64,000 nt of DNA from G965197005 sp965197005 (lineage in GTDB: Bacteria; Pseudomonadota; Gammaproteobacteria; Pseudomonadales; Oceanobacteraceae): NCBI GenBank assembly GCA_965197005.1, contig OZ239982.1, forward strand, positions 1,178,001 to 1,242,000. The letters are read 5' to 3'. Of this stretch, positions 44,857-54,971 are shown one piece after another. A program made the translations under genes and the position numbers. Positions within the stretch are counted from its first letter, which is position 1. Each line of letters opens with the position of its first letter. The notes beneath the pieces were generated by a model, which saw nothing but the letters and a program-made list of their open reading frames with translations, ran no database searches and was not told the origin of the DNA.

Positions 44857-45408
44857 TTATGGCTTATAGGAAATGATAGGTAAGTTCTTTTGCTTTAGCT
44901 TGCGTTCTATTCGCACTTTTATCTGTTTGATTTTTTGTTTATCAATCTCTGGACCAACATACACTCGGGTATATCCATTTAAGCGTTTACTGTAAGATTT
45001 AAACCCTTCTTTTTGCAATTGTTTTTTAAGTTTATCTGCATTACTTGCTTGCTTGAATGCAGCCACTTTGAGCGACCATGCTGCAAAATTTTGTTGTTTT
45101 GTCTCTTTTTTGTCTGCTATTTCATCTTTATCTAGCACTTGGGGTGGTTTTTGTGCTTGTTCAGTTTGCGGCTTTGATTTTTTTTGTGCATTTTTTTTAT
45201 CTGCTTGTTCGGCTAGTTTTGCCAAACTTAAACGAACTTGTTTCTGCTCTTTTACATCGCTCCATGCAGGCAGTTTGGGCATGGGTTCAATGTCGGTTTT
45301 TATCTTTGTATTGGGTTGTTGGTTTTGAATAAAAACAGGCAGTAAAATGGCAACAACCAATACGGTAAGCAATGCACCTAAAAGACGTTTTTTTAAATGT
45401 GATTCCAT
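44857..45408 (-). CDS. SPOR-domain protein (DedD-like)
   Basis: A 183-residue inner-membrane protein: cytoplasmic MESHLKKRLLG, one membrane helix LLTVLVVAILLPVFI, a charged linker (QADKKNAQKKSKPQTEQAQK), and a C-terminal SPOR domain (WSLKVAAFKQASNADKLKKQ, GFKSYSKRLNGYTRVYVGPE) that binds denuded septal peptidoglycan. ATG 45408 fits the helix; no strong ribosome-binding site is seen. It lies 26 bp before bolA. Confidence 0.88.
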   Translation of the reverse strand: MESHLKKRLLGALLTVLVVAILLPVFIQNQQPNTKIKTDIEPMPKLPAWSDVKEQKQVRLSLAKLAEQADKKNAQKKSKPQTEQAQKPPQVLDKDEIADKKETKQQNFAAWSLKVAAFKQASNADKLKKQLQKEGFKSYSKRLNGYTRVYVGPEIDKQKIKQIKVRIERKLKQKNLPIISYKP

Positions 45409-45750
45409 AATATAACTCGTAACCCGCAAGGCAATAAAGGCAAAACAGTACCGTATCCCCTTCAACAGAGCAAGTTAATTGTTAAACAAATTATATCTAT
45501 TTGAGTATTAGATAATGCCAACAGATTAAGTAATAAAAAAGTGATTGTATTTAATTTTGTCAGAAGATGTTGGGTTGAAAATTAAGAATATCTTATTGTA
45601 TTTTAAATATTTTCACTTACAAAACCTTGCAAAAAAACATTATTAACAACTGTTTAAATGTGTTTTTTTAGATATATTGTATACCATATATATTGTTTAT
45701 TTTTATAAATATTTGCATAACTCAAACTAAACTACCTTGGAGTAATTACT

Positions 45751-48471
45751 ATGTATAAACCTATAAAGCCATCAATATGGTGGTCTTTTCTTCTGACACT
45801 AGGCTTAAGTGCTTGTGGTGCAGAGTCTTTTAATAAGAAAATTGAAAAAAGTAAAAAGCACAACACTCAAACAAATACTGAACAACTAAAAAATGATGCC
45901 GATTTTGTAGGTAGCATTCCTAAAAATGCTGCATTTAATGTGTCGACCTCTCATAAAATACAGCTGTTTTTTAATCATCCTATTGATAGAAAAACAATTA
46001 ATAATGCTGTTTTGGTTAATGAAGATTTAGAGAAAATTTCATTAAATTTTGTATTTAGCAATAATGATAAAACCGTGACCCTTGTCAGTTCTAACAGCCT
46101 GACTAAAAACACAGTTTATACTTTATTATTAAATGAGGTTCAAAATACTGTAGGTAGAAAAATAAATAAGGTTTTGTCTTTTACAACTGAAGGCTTAAAG
46201 TCTGATAGATTAGCACTAGTTGAAGTTTATAAGGCACTCAATGGTGATAACTGGCCAACTGTAAAAAAACGCAACTGGAACAGTGCTAAAAGTGTGTGTC
46301 AATGGCAAGGGGTTACTTGTAATGCAAAAGCCGACGCCGTCAGCGAGCTATACATAGGTGGTTCTTTCCGTGGTCATATGCATAACTCTAACTTCCGCCA
46401 TCAGATTGTAGGGAGTTTGCCGCCAGAAATTGGTCATCTTAGAAATTTAGAAAAATTGACCATTTCGCATACCTATATATCAGGAAGCATTCCTAAAGAA
46501 ATTGGTCATTTAAAGGACTTGCAGTCACTAGTATTAAGCCATAATCAATTTTCTGGTTCTTTGCCTAAAGCGTTAAGCCAGTTAAAAAAGCTGCAAATAC
46601 TCAATCTTAAAAACAACCAATTGTCTGGAATTATCTCAAGTAGTTTAGATAATCTTATTCAATTGCAAAAATTGGATTTGTCTAATAATAAAATAACAGG
46701 AAAAATACCGACTTCTTTAACCTTTTTTTCTGCGCTACAAGAATTGGATTTGTCTGATAATGAATTAAATGGCCCTATTCTTTATGACATAGGCAATATC
46801 CACAACTTAAATTATTTAGATTTAAGTAATAATAAAATTGTTGGATTAATACCTGTTAGTTTTGGAAAGCTAAAAAGGCTTTCTTATTTGAACCTTGCGA
46901 ATAATCGATTAATTCGTAGTATACCTAAAGAAATCGGTGATCTATCCAGTTTAAAGCAATTATTTTTACAACATAATAGATTACAAGGCTATTTACCTAA
47001 AGAAATAGGAAAACTCAAACAATTAAGAAAAATAAATGTCCGTTATAATCAGCTTCTTTTAGGTGTTAATGATATTCCAAATGCCATTTTAGATTTAAAG
47101 TTAAAAGAATTTGAATATGCATATAATTGGCGTAAAAACCAACAACAGATTAAAAATACTAAATTAACTATTGCTCCTGCTACTCCACCACCTGCTATTC
47201 CTCTAGCTGCTAATAACCAAGAAGATAGTAAAAAGCCATTAAAATCCACTAATTTAAAAACCAAAGAAAGTCTTCTTGATTTAGATATAAAAGCAGTGGA
47301 AAACATTTTTTATCAGCTATCAAATGGCAATAAAATTTATGAATTAACTTGCCATAGTAGGTTTTTAAAATGTAAAGATGGAAGAATTACAGAGCTATAC
47401 ATTACGCCTTATTGTGGATTAACATGCGTGCCCGATCGTACTAGATACGAGAAACCATATATTCCAAAATCAATAGCCAAGCTTACAGGTTTAAAAAAAC
47501 TGGTTATTAACAATACTAATATAAAAGGTAAAATCCCTTCAGAGATACACAACCTAAGTAATTTAGAGCACCTAGATTTAAGAAATAATCGTTTTTTCGG
47601 TTATATTCATGGTGTTGAGAAATTAGAAAAACTGACTTTTCTTAATTTAAGCAGAAATCGCTTTGTTGGTACTCTTCCCCCCAATTTTTATCGGCTAAAA
47701 TCTCTAATAACACTAGATTTAAGAAGCAATGATTTTTTTGACTCTCTTTCATACGAGACTTTTGATAATATGAAAAATCTTTTGCATCTAGATTTATCAA
47801 GAAATCGCTTTAGTGGCATTCTTCCATTATCGATATTCAATCTCAAAAAATTAAGAAGGTTACGTTTAAATAATAATGATTTTACTGGCTTTCCCTCTGC
47901 CAATATTTATCATCTAGAATGGCTCATTGAACTTGACTTGAGTGAAAATAAATTTTCTGGAAACATACCAGAAGGATTGGGAAGTCTAAAAAGATTAGAA
48001 CGACTTAGCTTGAACAATAATAAGCTAGAAGGAGGAATAAACAATCTAATCAAAAACTTAGTCAACATTAAATACCTTAATCTATCTGATAATCAATTAA
48101 AGGGCTTTCTTCCTAAAAAAATTGCTAATCTTACTAAATTAATGTACCTGAATTTATCTAAAAATGGATTTTATGGCAGTATTCCCAAAGAAATTTATAA
48201 GACAGATATGCAGTATTTGTACTTAAATAACAATTTATTTCAAGGTTCTTTGCCTAAAGAAATAAGTTTACTTGGGGGCTTATTATCTGAGCTTCATGTG
48301 CAAAACAATCAGCTGACAGGCGATATCCCCTTGGAATTTAATAAACTAAGAAATTTGAGTAAATTTTATTTCTCTGGAAATAAAATTAAGACCACATTCC
48401 GTGATCAACCACTCGCTCATTTGCAAATTTATAATCATGTAAAATTAGATATCCCTATTAATTGGGATTGA
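45751..48471 (+). CDS. Large lipoprotein with Big_5 and two leucine-rich repeat arrays
   Basis: A 906-residue protein. The lipobox is LGLSACG; residues 45-145 are an Ig-like Big_5 domain (VGSIPKNAAFNVSTSHKIQL, LTKNTVYTLLLNEV). A plant-type LRR cap (ALVEVYKALNGDNWPTVKKR) precedes the first array (LxxLDLSNNKITGKIP pattern, to about residue 440). A proline-rich linker (APATPPPAIPL) and a second cap lead to another array to the end. It is probably surface-exposed. GGAG precedes ATG 45751, and a strong terminator follows. Confidence 0.88.
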   Translation: MYKPIKPSIWWSFLLTLGLSACGAESFNKKIEKSKKHNTQTNTEQLKNDADFVGSIPKNAAFNVSTSHKIQLFFNHPIDRKTINNAVLVNEDLEKISLNFVFSNNDKTVTLVSSNSLTKNTVYTLLLNEVQNTVGRKINKVLSFTTEGLKSDRLALVEVYKALNGDNWPTVKKRNWNSAKSVCQWQGVTCNAKADAVSELYIGGSFRGHMHNSNFRHQIVGSLPPEIGHLRNLEKLTISHTYISGSIPKEIGHLKDLQSLVLSHNQFSGSLPKALSQLKKLQILNLKNNQLSGIISSSLDNLIQLQKLDLSNNKITGKIPTSLTFFSALQELDLSDNELNGPILYDIGNIHNLNYLDLSNNKIVGLIPVSFGKLKRLSYLNLANNRLIRSIPKEIGDLSSLKQLFLQHNRLQGYLPKEIGKLKQLRKINVRYNQLLLGVNDIPNAILDLKLKEFEYAYNWRKNQQQIKNTKLTIAPATPPPAIPLAANNQEDSKKPLKSTNLKTKESLLDLDIKAVENIFYQLSNGNKIYELTCHSRFLKCKDGRITELYITPYCGLTCVPDRTRYEKPYIPKSIAKLTGLKKLVINNTNIKGKIPSEIHNLSNLEHLDLRNNRFFGYIHGVEKLEKLTFLNLSRNRFVGTLPPNFYRLKSLITLDLRSNDFFDSLSYETFDNMKNLLHLDLSRNRFSGILPLSIFNLKKLRRLRLNNNDFTGFPSANIYHLEWLIELDLSENKFSGNIPEGLGSLKRLERLSLNNNKLEGGINNLIKNLVNIKYLNLSDNQLKGFLPKKIANLTKLMYLNLSKNGFYGSIPKEIYKTDMQYLYLNNNLFQGSLPKEISLLGGLLSELHVQNNQLTGDIPLEFNKLRNLSKFYFSGNKIKTTFRDQPLAHLQIYNHVKLDIPINWD

Positions 48472-48484
48472 TTTGCTATGAACT

Positions 48485-48514
48485 AAAAAGGCACTTAATT
48501 TAAGTGCCTTTTTT
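48485..48514. terminator. Bidirectional terminator after the LRR gene
   Basis: The arms AAAAAGGCACTTAA and TTAAGTGCCTTTTT are perfect with a T-run on each strand. Confidence 0.9.
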
Positions 48515-48604
48515 CTTTCTTCTTTTTTATTTATCTATCTTTCTAGCAGGCTTATGCTGTCTTGAATCAATGCTGTGTAGGCTTGACTTTTGGTGTGCTA
48601 GGTG

Positions 48605-49843
48605 CTACATCTGATTAAATAAGGATAGCTTAGAAATACTACTGTAACTTTTTTGAGCGGCCTCTAAAAGGGTGACTTGCAAGGTTAGGCGGCTAACGGC
48701 TTCAGAAAAATCTACATCTTCTAATTTAGACAGTATGCCTTTGTTAACCAATTTAATATCGGCAGATAAATCACGGCTTCTTTGTATTACGTTTAATCTT
48801 GCGCCTACTTGAGTACGGGTTTCTGATACGGAGGATTGGGCATTTAAAATATTGCGGTTGGTGTCTGCTAGAAGCGTGGTCAATATTTTATTGTCTTCAG
48901 GGGTATCTTGCAGCCGATTAAGTCCGTCAATCAAGCGATAAACTGTATCACTTATGCCCTGCTTTGATGAAGATTTGGCGATAAAGCTATCTCCCGGCTG
49001 AGGGTCTTCATAAATAGCAAAGTTAATCCCTGCAACATCAATGTTCTTGCCATCGTCATAGGGGATTTTATCCATGCCATCAACCACTCGATTATCTGAG
49101 GCTCTGCGTACTGTGAAATTACGTCCTTTGGGGTTGACATCAGATTCTGGATTAAAGCTAATGATTAAATCATCATGCTTGAGCTTGTCGTATTTTTTTT
49201 GGTCACTTACAAAACCAGCACTGATACGAGCATTGCCTTTATTGTTAGGGTTTTGTTGTAAAAAGAAAGTGCCTTTTACTGCTTTAACGTCATCAAAAAT
49301 CAGTTTACCAGAATCGCCTGTGGCTACGTTAGTTGAGGTATTAATGCTTAAAATGCGTTGTCCTTCGTCGCCTTTAAACTCAAACCGTCCTGAGCGATTG
49401 GCTTCATAGGGTGGTTTGCTGCCTTTAAAGCCTGCAAAAATATATTCATCATTGGCATCTCGGGTGTTAAATAAATTAATTAGTCCTTTATGAATTTGAT
49501 TTAATTCCTTTGCTACCGCTTGTCTGTCTTTAATGTTATATGCCCCATCTCCAGATTTGACGGTCAGCTCACGCACACGAATAACATATTCATTAATGGA
49601 TTTTAATGTGGCATCTTCTAATTTAAGTCGATTATCCGCAGCGTTCATATTTTTATCATATTGTTTACGCTGTTCAATATCTTGACGTAGTTGTAATATC
49701 TTGGTCGCTGCTACAGGGTCATCAGCAGGGGTTAATACACGCCTGCCTGAAGATATTTGTTGTTGGGTTCTTTGTACTTGAAATTGATTATCTAATATGG
49801 CATTTACGCCTAGATGATAGGTTTGTAATGTGGAGACTCTCAT
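48605..49843 (-). CDS. flgL: Flagellar hook-associated protein FlgL (HAP3)
   Basis: FlgL joins the hook to the filament. The 412-residue protein starts MRVSTLQTYHLGVNAILDNQ, with the conserved SSGRRVLTPADDPVAATKIL, and ends with the flagellin-like LQVTLLEAAQKSYSSISKLS. It is the third gene of flgJ-flgK-flgL, 29 bp after flgK. The middle of 150-300 residues is variable as usual. Confidence 0.94.
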   Translation of the reverse strand: MRVSTLQTYHLGVNAILDNQFQVQRTQQQISSGRRVLTPADDPVAATKILQLRQDIEQRKQYDKNMNAADNRLKLEDATLKSINEYVIRVRELTVKSGDGAYNIKDRQAVAKELNQIHKGLINLFNTRDANDEYIFAGFKGSKPPYEANRSGRFEFKGDEGQRILSINTSTNVATGDSGKLIFDDVKAVKGTFFLQQNPNNKGNARISAGFVSDQKKYDKLKHDDLIISFNPESDVNPKGRNFTVRRASDNRVVDGMDKIPYDDGKNIDVAGINFAIYEDPQPGDSFIAKSSSKQGISDTVYRLIDGLNRLQDTPEDNKILTTLLADTNRNILNAQSSVSETRTQVGARLNVIQRSRDLSADIKLVNKGILSKLEDVDFSEAVSRLTLQVTLLEAAQKSYSSISKLSLFNQM

Positions 49844-49872
49844 AAATAATGACCTCTATTTAACCGATTTAA

Positions 49873-52857
49873 TTAGCGAAATGTCGCAATTAGGGTATCA
49901 AACATTTTTTGTGCTGTTTTTATAATCTGTGCGCTTGCTTGGTAGGCAAGTTGGTGCTGAATGAGCTTGCCAGCTTCTTCATCTAAATTAACCCCTGATA
50001 AACTCAATAAGTTTTTTTCTGTATTGGCTAACAGTGCTTTACTTGAGTCGTAACTGATTTTCGCACGGTTAGTAATAGAGCCAACTTCTTCAACCATTTT
50101 TGCGTAAGAATCGGTATAGCTCATATTGCCACCTACTGTTTTTTTACGCTCCAACTCTGCCATCGCATTACCGTTACGGCTATCTGACTTGCCGTTATGG
50201 TTAAATTTAAGGGTAAATTCGTCATCTTTTTTAGGCTTTCCGGTAATTTCTACTTTAACCCCAAAATGAACGGGTTTGCTTTCAGGTTTGGCTTTAAATA
50301 AATTGTTTCCAGGTGGTGCAATATTAAGGTCGTAATCTTTATCAACAATAACCTTAACCTGTCCGCCCATATTGATTTTACGTGAACCATTAGGGCCTGT
50401 TGCCTTTAGTTCTAATTTGCTTTGAAAGCTGATATTACCTTTGTTATCGAGCTTCACTTCTATATTGCCGTATTTATTAAAGGGGGCGGCATTTAATTTA
50501 CTTTTTATTTCATTTAATACCCCTGCACCTGTGGTGTGTTTTCCTTCTAGGGCAATAGAGAAATCACCTTGACCTGGCACATGAAACTGATAGGTATAAG
50601 GACCACCTACAGAAAAATCATAACCATCGTTATTGGTTAAAGGCGTAAATGTGGCTTTGCCTGTTGGTTTAAGAGCAATAGATTGAGCGTTAGATATGCT
50701 GACACTATCTTCATAATCCCCAGCTAATTCAATTTGTACATCATCACCTTCTAAGGCAATAATGGTTAAGGTCTCTCCATCACTTTTTGCAATAATGCCC
50801 TGCTCTTTAAATTGATAATTGCTATTGATACGTTCGGCAATAAAATTGGGGGTCATAGGGTCTGGCACAACACTGGGATAATCGGTTGTGTATTTTTGTT
50901 GCCCTGAGCCTAAGGTGTCGGTTAATACGACCCCATTTAATTTAAAGCTCATACCCAAAAAGCTATTAACATCATTTTTAAAGTCAGAAACTTGCACCAT
51001 AGTGCGTGCGACTGCTTTAACACCATCACGCTCAGAAATAAGGCGTGCAACCTCTTTTGCGGTTGCATTTGCTGGCGTGTCTAACATGGGCTGTGTGAAT
51101 TTTTGCCCTGTTTTTGTGTTTATTTTGCTAATTTCAATACGTTCAGGTGCAAAATTATTAACAGGGCTGACTAATGCAGCAGGTGGTGGTGCTTGATAAA
51201 TAGGTGCTGGAGGCAAAAAACCGCCATAACTTGTAAAAGCACGTTTGCCTTCATCTAAAGGCAAAATATTGTTTGTTAAACCTGGAGTAAAAGGTTGATT
51301 CATTAATGGTGGAAATAAAGGAATGGGATTGGCGGGATCACTGTTATCCAGTACATCGTATCGATTTTCTGAGGTAAAACGAACCAAAACAGGAGGAGAA
51401 AGTGCTTTTTGTTTGGCAAATAACTCCGTATTAATATCGTAAACCTCACCAGCGGAAATACTGGCATTGCCTTGGTTGGCAAGAGATTTTTCTGTACTAA
51501 CAGGTGATGCTAGCGCAATTTGTTCAGGACGAGAAAGCAATACTTTCATTTGGTTTGCAGCATTTCTGGTGGGCATAATTAGAAACTTATCCCCCTGTTG
51601 AAAGCTGCCCTGCTCTAAATTTATCTGCATGCCATCAATATCAATTTTTTGTGGAAAGTCATTCGTGACGGCACTTCTGGTAACAATCTCATTATCACTG
51701 ATGCGTCGTAACTGAAATGCCTCATTATCAGGACCTGTAAATTCCAATTGATAATCACTAATTGATAATTTGCTTGAATCTTTAATATGTACAGAGACAA
51801 TTCTATCATTAGGTGGTGCATTATTACGGCTGCCTAAGGCACGCAAATAGGTACGCTCGGGTTTATTTATTTTTTCATAAAAATCAGTACCTTTTAAGTC
51901 ATTATAATCAATACCTCTATGGTGTTGTGCGTTCATACTTTGATTAAATGCCAGTGCTGTTCTACCAAGGGCGTTTAAGCTGGGATCTAATACTTCTTCA
52001 CGAAATTTAAACATACCCCCTAATTTGCCACCTTCAAGCTGTAAGCTGATATTTTCAGAAACACCGTTACGTTTAAAATAAATATCATGGCGAGAAGGAT
52101 CCCACTGCCCTCTATCTACATGCAGCTTATTAAAATTTTTACCTAAAACCAGTGTTTGCCCATTGCCAATAGAAACATTGACGGTGGTATCTGGTTGTTC
52201 TACTACACGAATATGTACCAATTCGGATAAATCTTTTAAAATTTTATCTCGTTTATCTAATAAATCATTCGGTTTATGTTTGTTGCCGCCTATCCCTGTG
52301 GCGGTTTGAATTTCTTGGTTTAACTCAGCAATGCCTTTACTGTAAGCATTAATTTGTTTAACCATAATGCTCATTTGTCCATTTAGCGTTTTATTTTGCT
52401 CATCAAGGCGAGCATAAATAGATTTAAAGCGTTCAACCAAACCTTCAGATTCGCTTAAAAAAACCGCTCTTGCAGGTAACGATGAAGGGTCATCAACGGC
52501 AGCTTGTAGTGCGCTAAATACTTTTTTAAGACCGGGCTGTAAGCCTGTTCCTGCATCAGCCAATAAACTATCAACCTGACCTGCATTTTCACTTAGACTT
52601 TTTAGCTGATTAAATGTAGAGGTATCAGTACGATACTGCTGGGTTAAAAATTGATCATGGATACGGCGTACTGTCTCAATTTGAGTACCAGAGCCCATCC
52701 AATGCCCCCCTATAAATTGAGGGTTATTTTCATTAAATACGGCCTCTTGGCGGCTATAGCCTTCGGTATTTGCATTGGCAATATTGTGCCCAACTACGGT
52801 TAGTGCTGTTTTTTGTGCTCTAAGTCCTGAAATACCAATATCTAAAATATCAGCCAT
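49873..52857 (-). CDS. flgK: Flagellar hook-associated protein FlgK (HAP1), unusually long
   Basis: FlgK is the first hook-filament junction protein. The ends are conserved: ISGLRAQKTALTVVGHNIAN and TEGYSRQEAVFNENNP at the start, SGVNLDEEAGKLIQHQLAYQ at the end. At 994 residues it is much longer than the 550-680 usual in relatives; the extra 300 or more residues lie in the surface-exposed middle (about residues 400-850). The start overlaps flgJ by eight bases. Confidence 0.94.
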   Translation of the reverse strand: MADILDIGISGLRAQKTALTVVGHNIANANTEGYSRQEAVFNENNPQFIGGHWMGSGTQIETVRRIHDQFLTQQYRTDTSTFNQLKSLSENAGQVDSLLADAGTGLQPGLKKVFSALQAAVDDPSSLPARAVFLSESEGLVERFKSIYARLDEQNKTLNGQMSIMVKQINAYSKGIAELNQEIQTATGIGGNKHKPNDLLDKRDKILKDLSELVHIRVVEQPDTTVNVSIGNGQTLVLGKNFNKLHVDRGQWDPSRHDIYFKRNGVSENISLQLEGGKLGGMFKFREEVLDPSLNALGRTALAFNQSMNAQHHRGIDYNDLKGTDFYEKINKPERTYLRALGSRNNAPPNDRIVSVHIKDSSKLSISDYQLEFTGPDNEAFQLRRISDNEIVTRSAVTNDFPQKIDIDGMQINLEQGSFQQGDKFLIMPTRNAANQMKVLLSRPEQIALASPVSTEKSLANQGNASISAGEVYDINTELFAKQKALSPPVLVRFTSENRYDVLDNSDPANPIPLFPPLMNQPFTPGLTNNILPLDEGKRAFTSYGGFLPPAPIYQAPPPAALVSPVNNFAPERIEISKINTKTGQKFTQPMLDTPANATAKEVARLISERDGVKAVARTMVQVSDFKNDVNSFLGMSFKLNGVVLTDTLGSGQQKYTTDYPSVVPDPMTPNFIAERINSNYQFKEQGIIAKSDGETLTIIALEGDDVQIELAGDYEDSVSISNAQSIALKPTGKATFTPLTNNDGYDFSVGGPYTYQFHVPGQGDFSIALEGKHTTGAGVLNEIKSKLNAAPFNKYGNIEVKLDNKGNISFQSKLELKATGPNGSRKINMGGQVKVIVDKDYDLNIAPPGNNLFKAKPESKPVHFGVKVEITGKPKKDDEFTLKFNHNGKSDSRNGNAMAELERKKTVGGNMSYTDSYAKMVEEVGSITNRAKISYDSSKALLANTEKNLLSLSGVNLDEEAGKLIQHQLAYQASAQIIKTAQKMFDTLIATFR

Positions 52858-53881
52858 CGTGTGCCACCTTTTTCTTTTTAAATGCCATTAATGCTTGCTG
52901 CATCGTTTCACTATGTGCAATGTTGGCAATTTTTTTGCCATAAAATGGGTCGGTAGCATAGCCTGCACGTTGCAGTTCATGGCCATAATTTTGTATAGAC
53001 TGTCCTGCTTTTAAGGCTTTTTTATAGCGTGAGTTTTGCTGTAAAAAGTCTGCATAATCTTCAAGTGCTGCTGAAATTGATGGATAAGCACGAAAATCAG
53101 CATTTTGTTTGAGTTTAACGCCATCAATATATTCATGGGTTTGCACCCTTACCTTATCGCCATTCCAGCGACTATCTGCCTTAATACCAAACAGATTATG
53201 ACTGCTTCTACCTTGCTCATCGCTCATCATATATTTACCCCAACCTGTCTCTAATGCAGCTTGTGAGACAATCAACTGCGGTTTAACGCCTATTTTCTGC
53301 GCTATCTTTTGTGCATGAGGATACACCTGACGAATAAAATCTAAAGGTGAATTAAACTGCATTGCCTTATGCCCCGCTTTAGTACTACCTGTAATGCCAG
53401 TTAGATTTTCTAAGCCGTATAAATTTAAGGGCGTTGTTTGATGATTATTCGGTTTGTTTTTTGCTGCTGGCTTTTTCTCTCCATAGCCTGTAAATAAAGA
53501 GACAGGTAAACGCCTATCTTGTAATTTACTCTGATTAATTTGCTTGTTTGCGGCAGATTTTGTGCCATAAGCGGACATAAGTTGCCGATGAATAACCTCT
53601 GCCAAGCCCACACCTTTTTGACCAGATAAACTGACTGCCATCTGATCATCATACATGCCTCGATAAAAATCTTGCTCAGGTGAGCTTAATAAAGAGTCCT
53701 CACTAAATGCTTTATTTGCCTTTCGCATTGATGTCATCATCATTTTAATAAACATAGACTCAAACTGCTCTGCCACTTCTTTAAGTGCCGCACTTTTATC
53801 ACTTTTGCCTAGTTTATTAATATTTTGCAAGCCATTTATATCGGTAAAAACAGTTTGTGCTTGGCTGGTATTTGAAATCAT
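52850..53881 (-). CDS. flgJ: Flagellar rod assembly protein / peptidoglycan hydrolase FlgJ
   Basis: A 343-residue bifunctional protein. The N-terminal rod-binding domain has LKEVAEQFESMFIKMMMTSM. The C-terminal glucosaminidase domain (about residues 170-340) has IVSQAALETGWGKYMMSDEQ with the catalytic glutamate, and LFGIKADSRWNGD. It opens a hole in peptidoglycan for the rod. First gene of the flgJKL segment within the window. Confidence 0.95.
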   Translation of the reverse strand: MISNTSQAQTVFTDINGLQNINKLGKSDKSAALKEVAEQFESMFIKMMMTSMRKANKAFSEDSLLSSPEQDFYRGMYDDQMAVSLSGQKGVGLAEVIHRQLMSAYGTKSAANKQINQSKLQDRRLPVSLFTGYGEKKPAAKNKPNNHQTTPLNLYGLENLTGITGSTKAGHKAMQFNSPLDFIRQVYPHAQKIAQKIGVKPQLIVSQAALETGWGKYMMSDEQGRSSHNLFGIKADSRWNGDKVRVQTHEYIDGVKLKQNADFRAYPSISAALEDYADFLQQNSRYKKALKAGQSIQNYGHELQRAGYATDPFYGKKIANIAHSETMQQALMAFKKKKVAHDG

Positions 53882-54001
53882 AAAACACTCCTCTGCAAAA
53901 GATAAAGCAAAGAGCTTGCCAAGTTCATCTATAAAAGCAGCACCCTTGCCAACTTAAACTAGACGCCGTATCATACATGCTCTAAATTAAGGAGGCTTTA
54001 T

Positions 54002-54175
54002 ATGCAGAAAAAACTTAATAAACCCAGAAATCATCATGCTTATCACCCTATTATGCGTAAAGGGGGCATACATGAAAAAACCCAAAAAGCCAAACGAAAA
54101 CAGCAACGGCAAAATCTCAAGCGGCAGTTAACTGATTTAACCTGCCGCTTTTTTTTGTTTAAAATAAGCAAATAA
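54002..54175 (+). CDS. Small basic protein with an internal terminator (ArfA-like layout)
   Basis: A 57-codon frame starting MQKKLNKPRNHHAYHPIMRK and rich in Lys, Arg and Gln. AAGGAGG at 53989-53995 is a perfect ribosome-binding site six bases before the ATG. A strong intrinsic terminator (54121-54156) lies inside the frame; most transcripts should therefore end before the stop codon at 54173. Non-stop mRNA of this kind is the control used by arfA ribosome-rescue genes. I cannot confirm homology to ArfA; MRKGGIHEKTQKAKR is the only suggestive stretch. Confidence 0.6.
   Translation: MQKKLNKPRNHHAYHPIMRKGGIHEKTQKAKRKQQRQNLKRQLTDLTCRFFLFKISK
54119..54156 (+). terminator. Intrinsic terminator inside the small basic gene
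   Basis: GCGGCAG (54121-54127) and CTGCCGC (54142-54148) form a GC-rich stem followed by eight T. It covers codons 40-52 of the 57-codon gene. Confidence 0.9.
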
Positions 54176-54186
54176 AGGAACATCTA

Positions 54187-54921
54187 ATGAAGCGGCTCTT
54201 ATTTATTTTAAGCTACCTTGCCTATTTACCCTTAATCCCTTTACTGCCTTGGATTGTGGCTCAAGGCAAACACACCCGTGAGCATGCTTTACGCCTGCCT
54301 GATGCACAAGGAGAGCAACAAGGAGGCACCGCCGAGCAACCCAAAGTTCGTCTTTTACACTTAGGTGAGAGTACGGTTTCAGGTGTTGGCGTAAAAAAAA
54401 GCACACAAGGTTTTAGTGCACAGATTAGTACTGAATTTAACCGCTTAAACATCAGTAATCACTGGCAATATATAGCCAAAACAGGACTAACAGCCCAAGA
54501 GCTATTAGACTATCTACAAGAGCAGACACTACCTAACTGCTCGCATTTATTAATTACATTAGGCGTGAATGATACCACTGGATTTTCCAGTATTTTCACT
54601 TGGCGCAAGCAGCTTTGCCGATTAGTTGCTCAGGTACAAAAAGTCAATCCAAAGGTACAGGTTGCTTTTACTCAAGTTCCTCCTATGCAACACTTCCCTG
54701 CTCTTAAAAAACCCCTTAACTATTTTTTAGGTCTACGAGCTTGGCAACTTAATAGCGCACTACAACAATTATGTAATCAAAAGCACTGGCAATTATTAGA
54801 AGTGCCCATTCCTCTCACTGACAACCTGATGGCAGAAGATGGTTACCACCCTAATCAAAACGGTTATCAATTATGGGCAAAAGGGCTATGTGCACTATGG
54901 ATTAAAAATGGAACTTTTTAG
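54187..54921 (+). CDS. SGNH/GDSL hydrolase, membrane-anchored or exported
   Basis: A 244-residue protein with an N-terminal hydrophobic segment (LLFILSYLAYLPLIPLLPWI). The SGNH blocks are LLHLGESTVSGVGV, KTGLTAQELLD, LLITLGVNDTTGFSS and DGYHPNQNGYQLWAKG. It is 11 bp after the small basic gene; because of the terminator between, it may need its own promoter or read-through. Substrate unknown. Confidence 0.88.
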   Translation: MKRLLFILSYLAYLPLIPLLPWIVAQGKHTREHALRLPDAQGEQQGGTAEQPKVRLLHLGESTVSGVGVKKSTQGFSAQISTEFNRLNISNHWQYIAKTGLTAQELLDYLQEQTLPNCSHLLITLGVNDTTGFSSIFTWRKQLCRLVAQVQKVNPKVQVAFTQVPPMQHFPALKKPLNYFLGLRAWQLNSALQQLCNQKHWQLLEVPIPLTDNLMAEDGYHPNQNGYQLWAKGLCALWIKNGTF

Positions 54922-54971
54922 CACCTGTTATGCCTAGCCTTTTTCCCTAAGCCAGAATAAAAGGCACTAAA

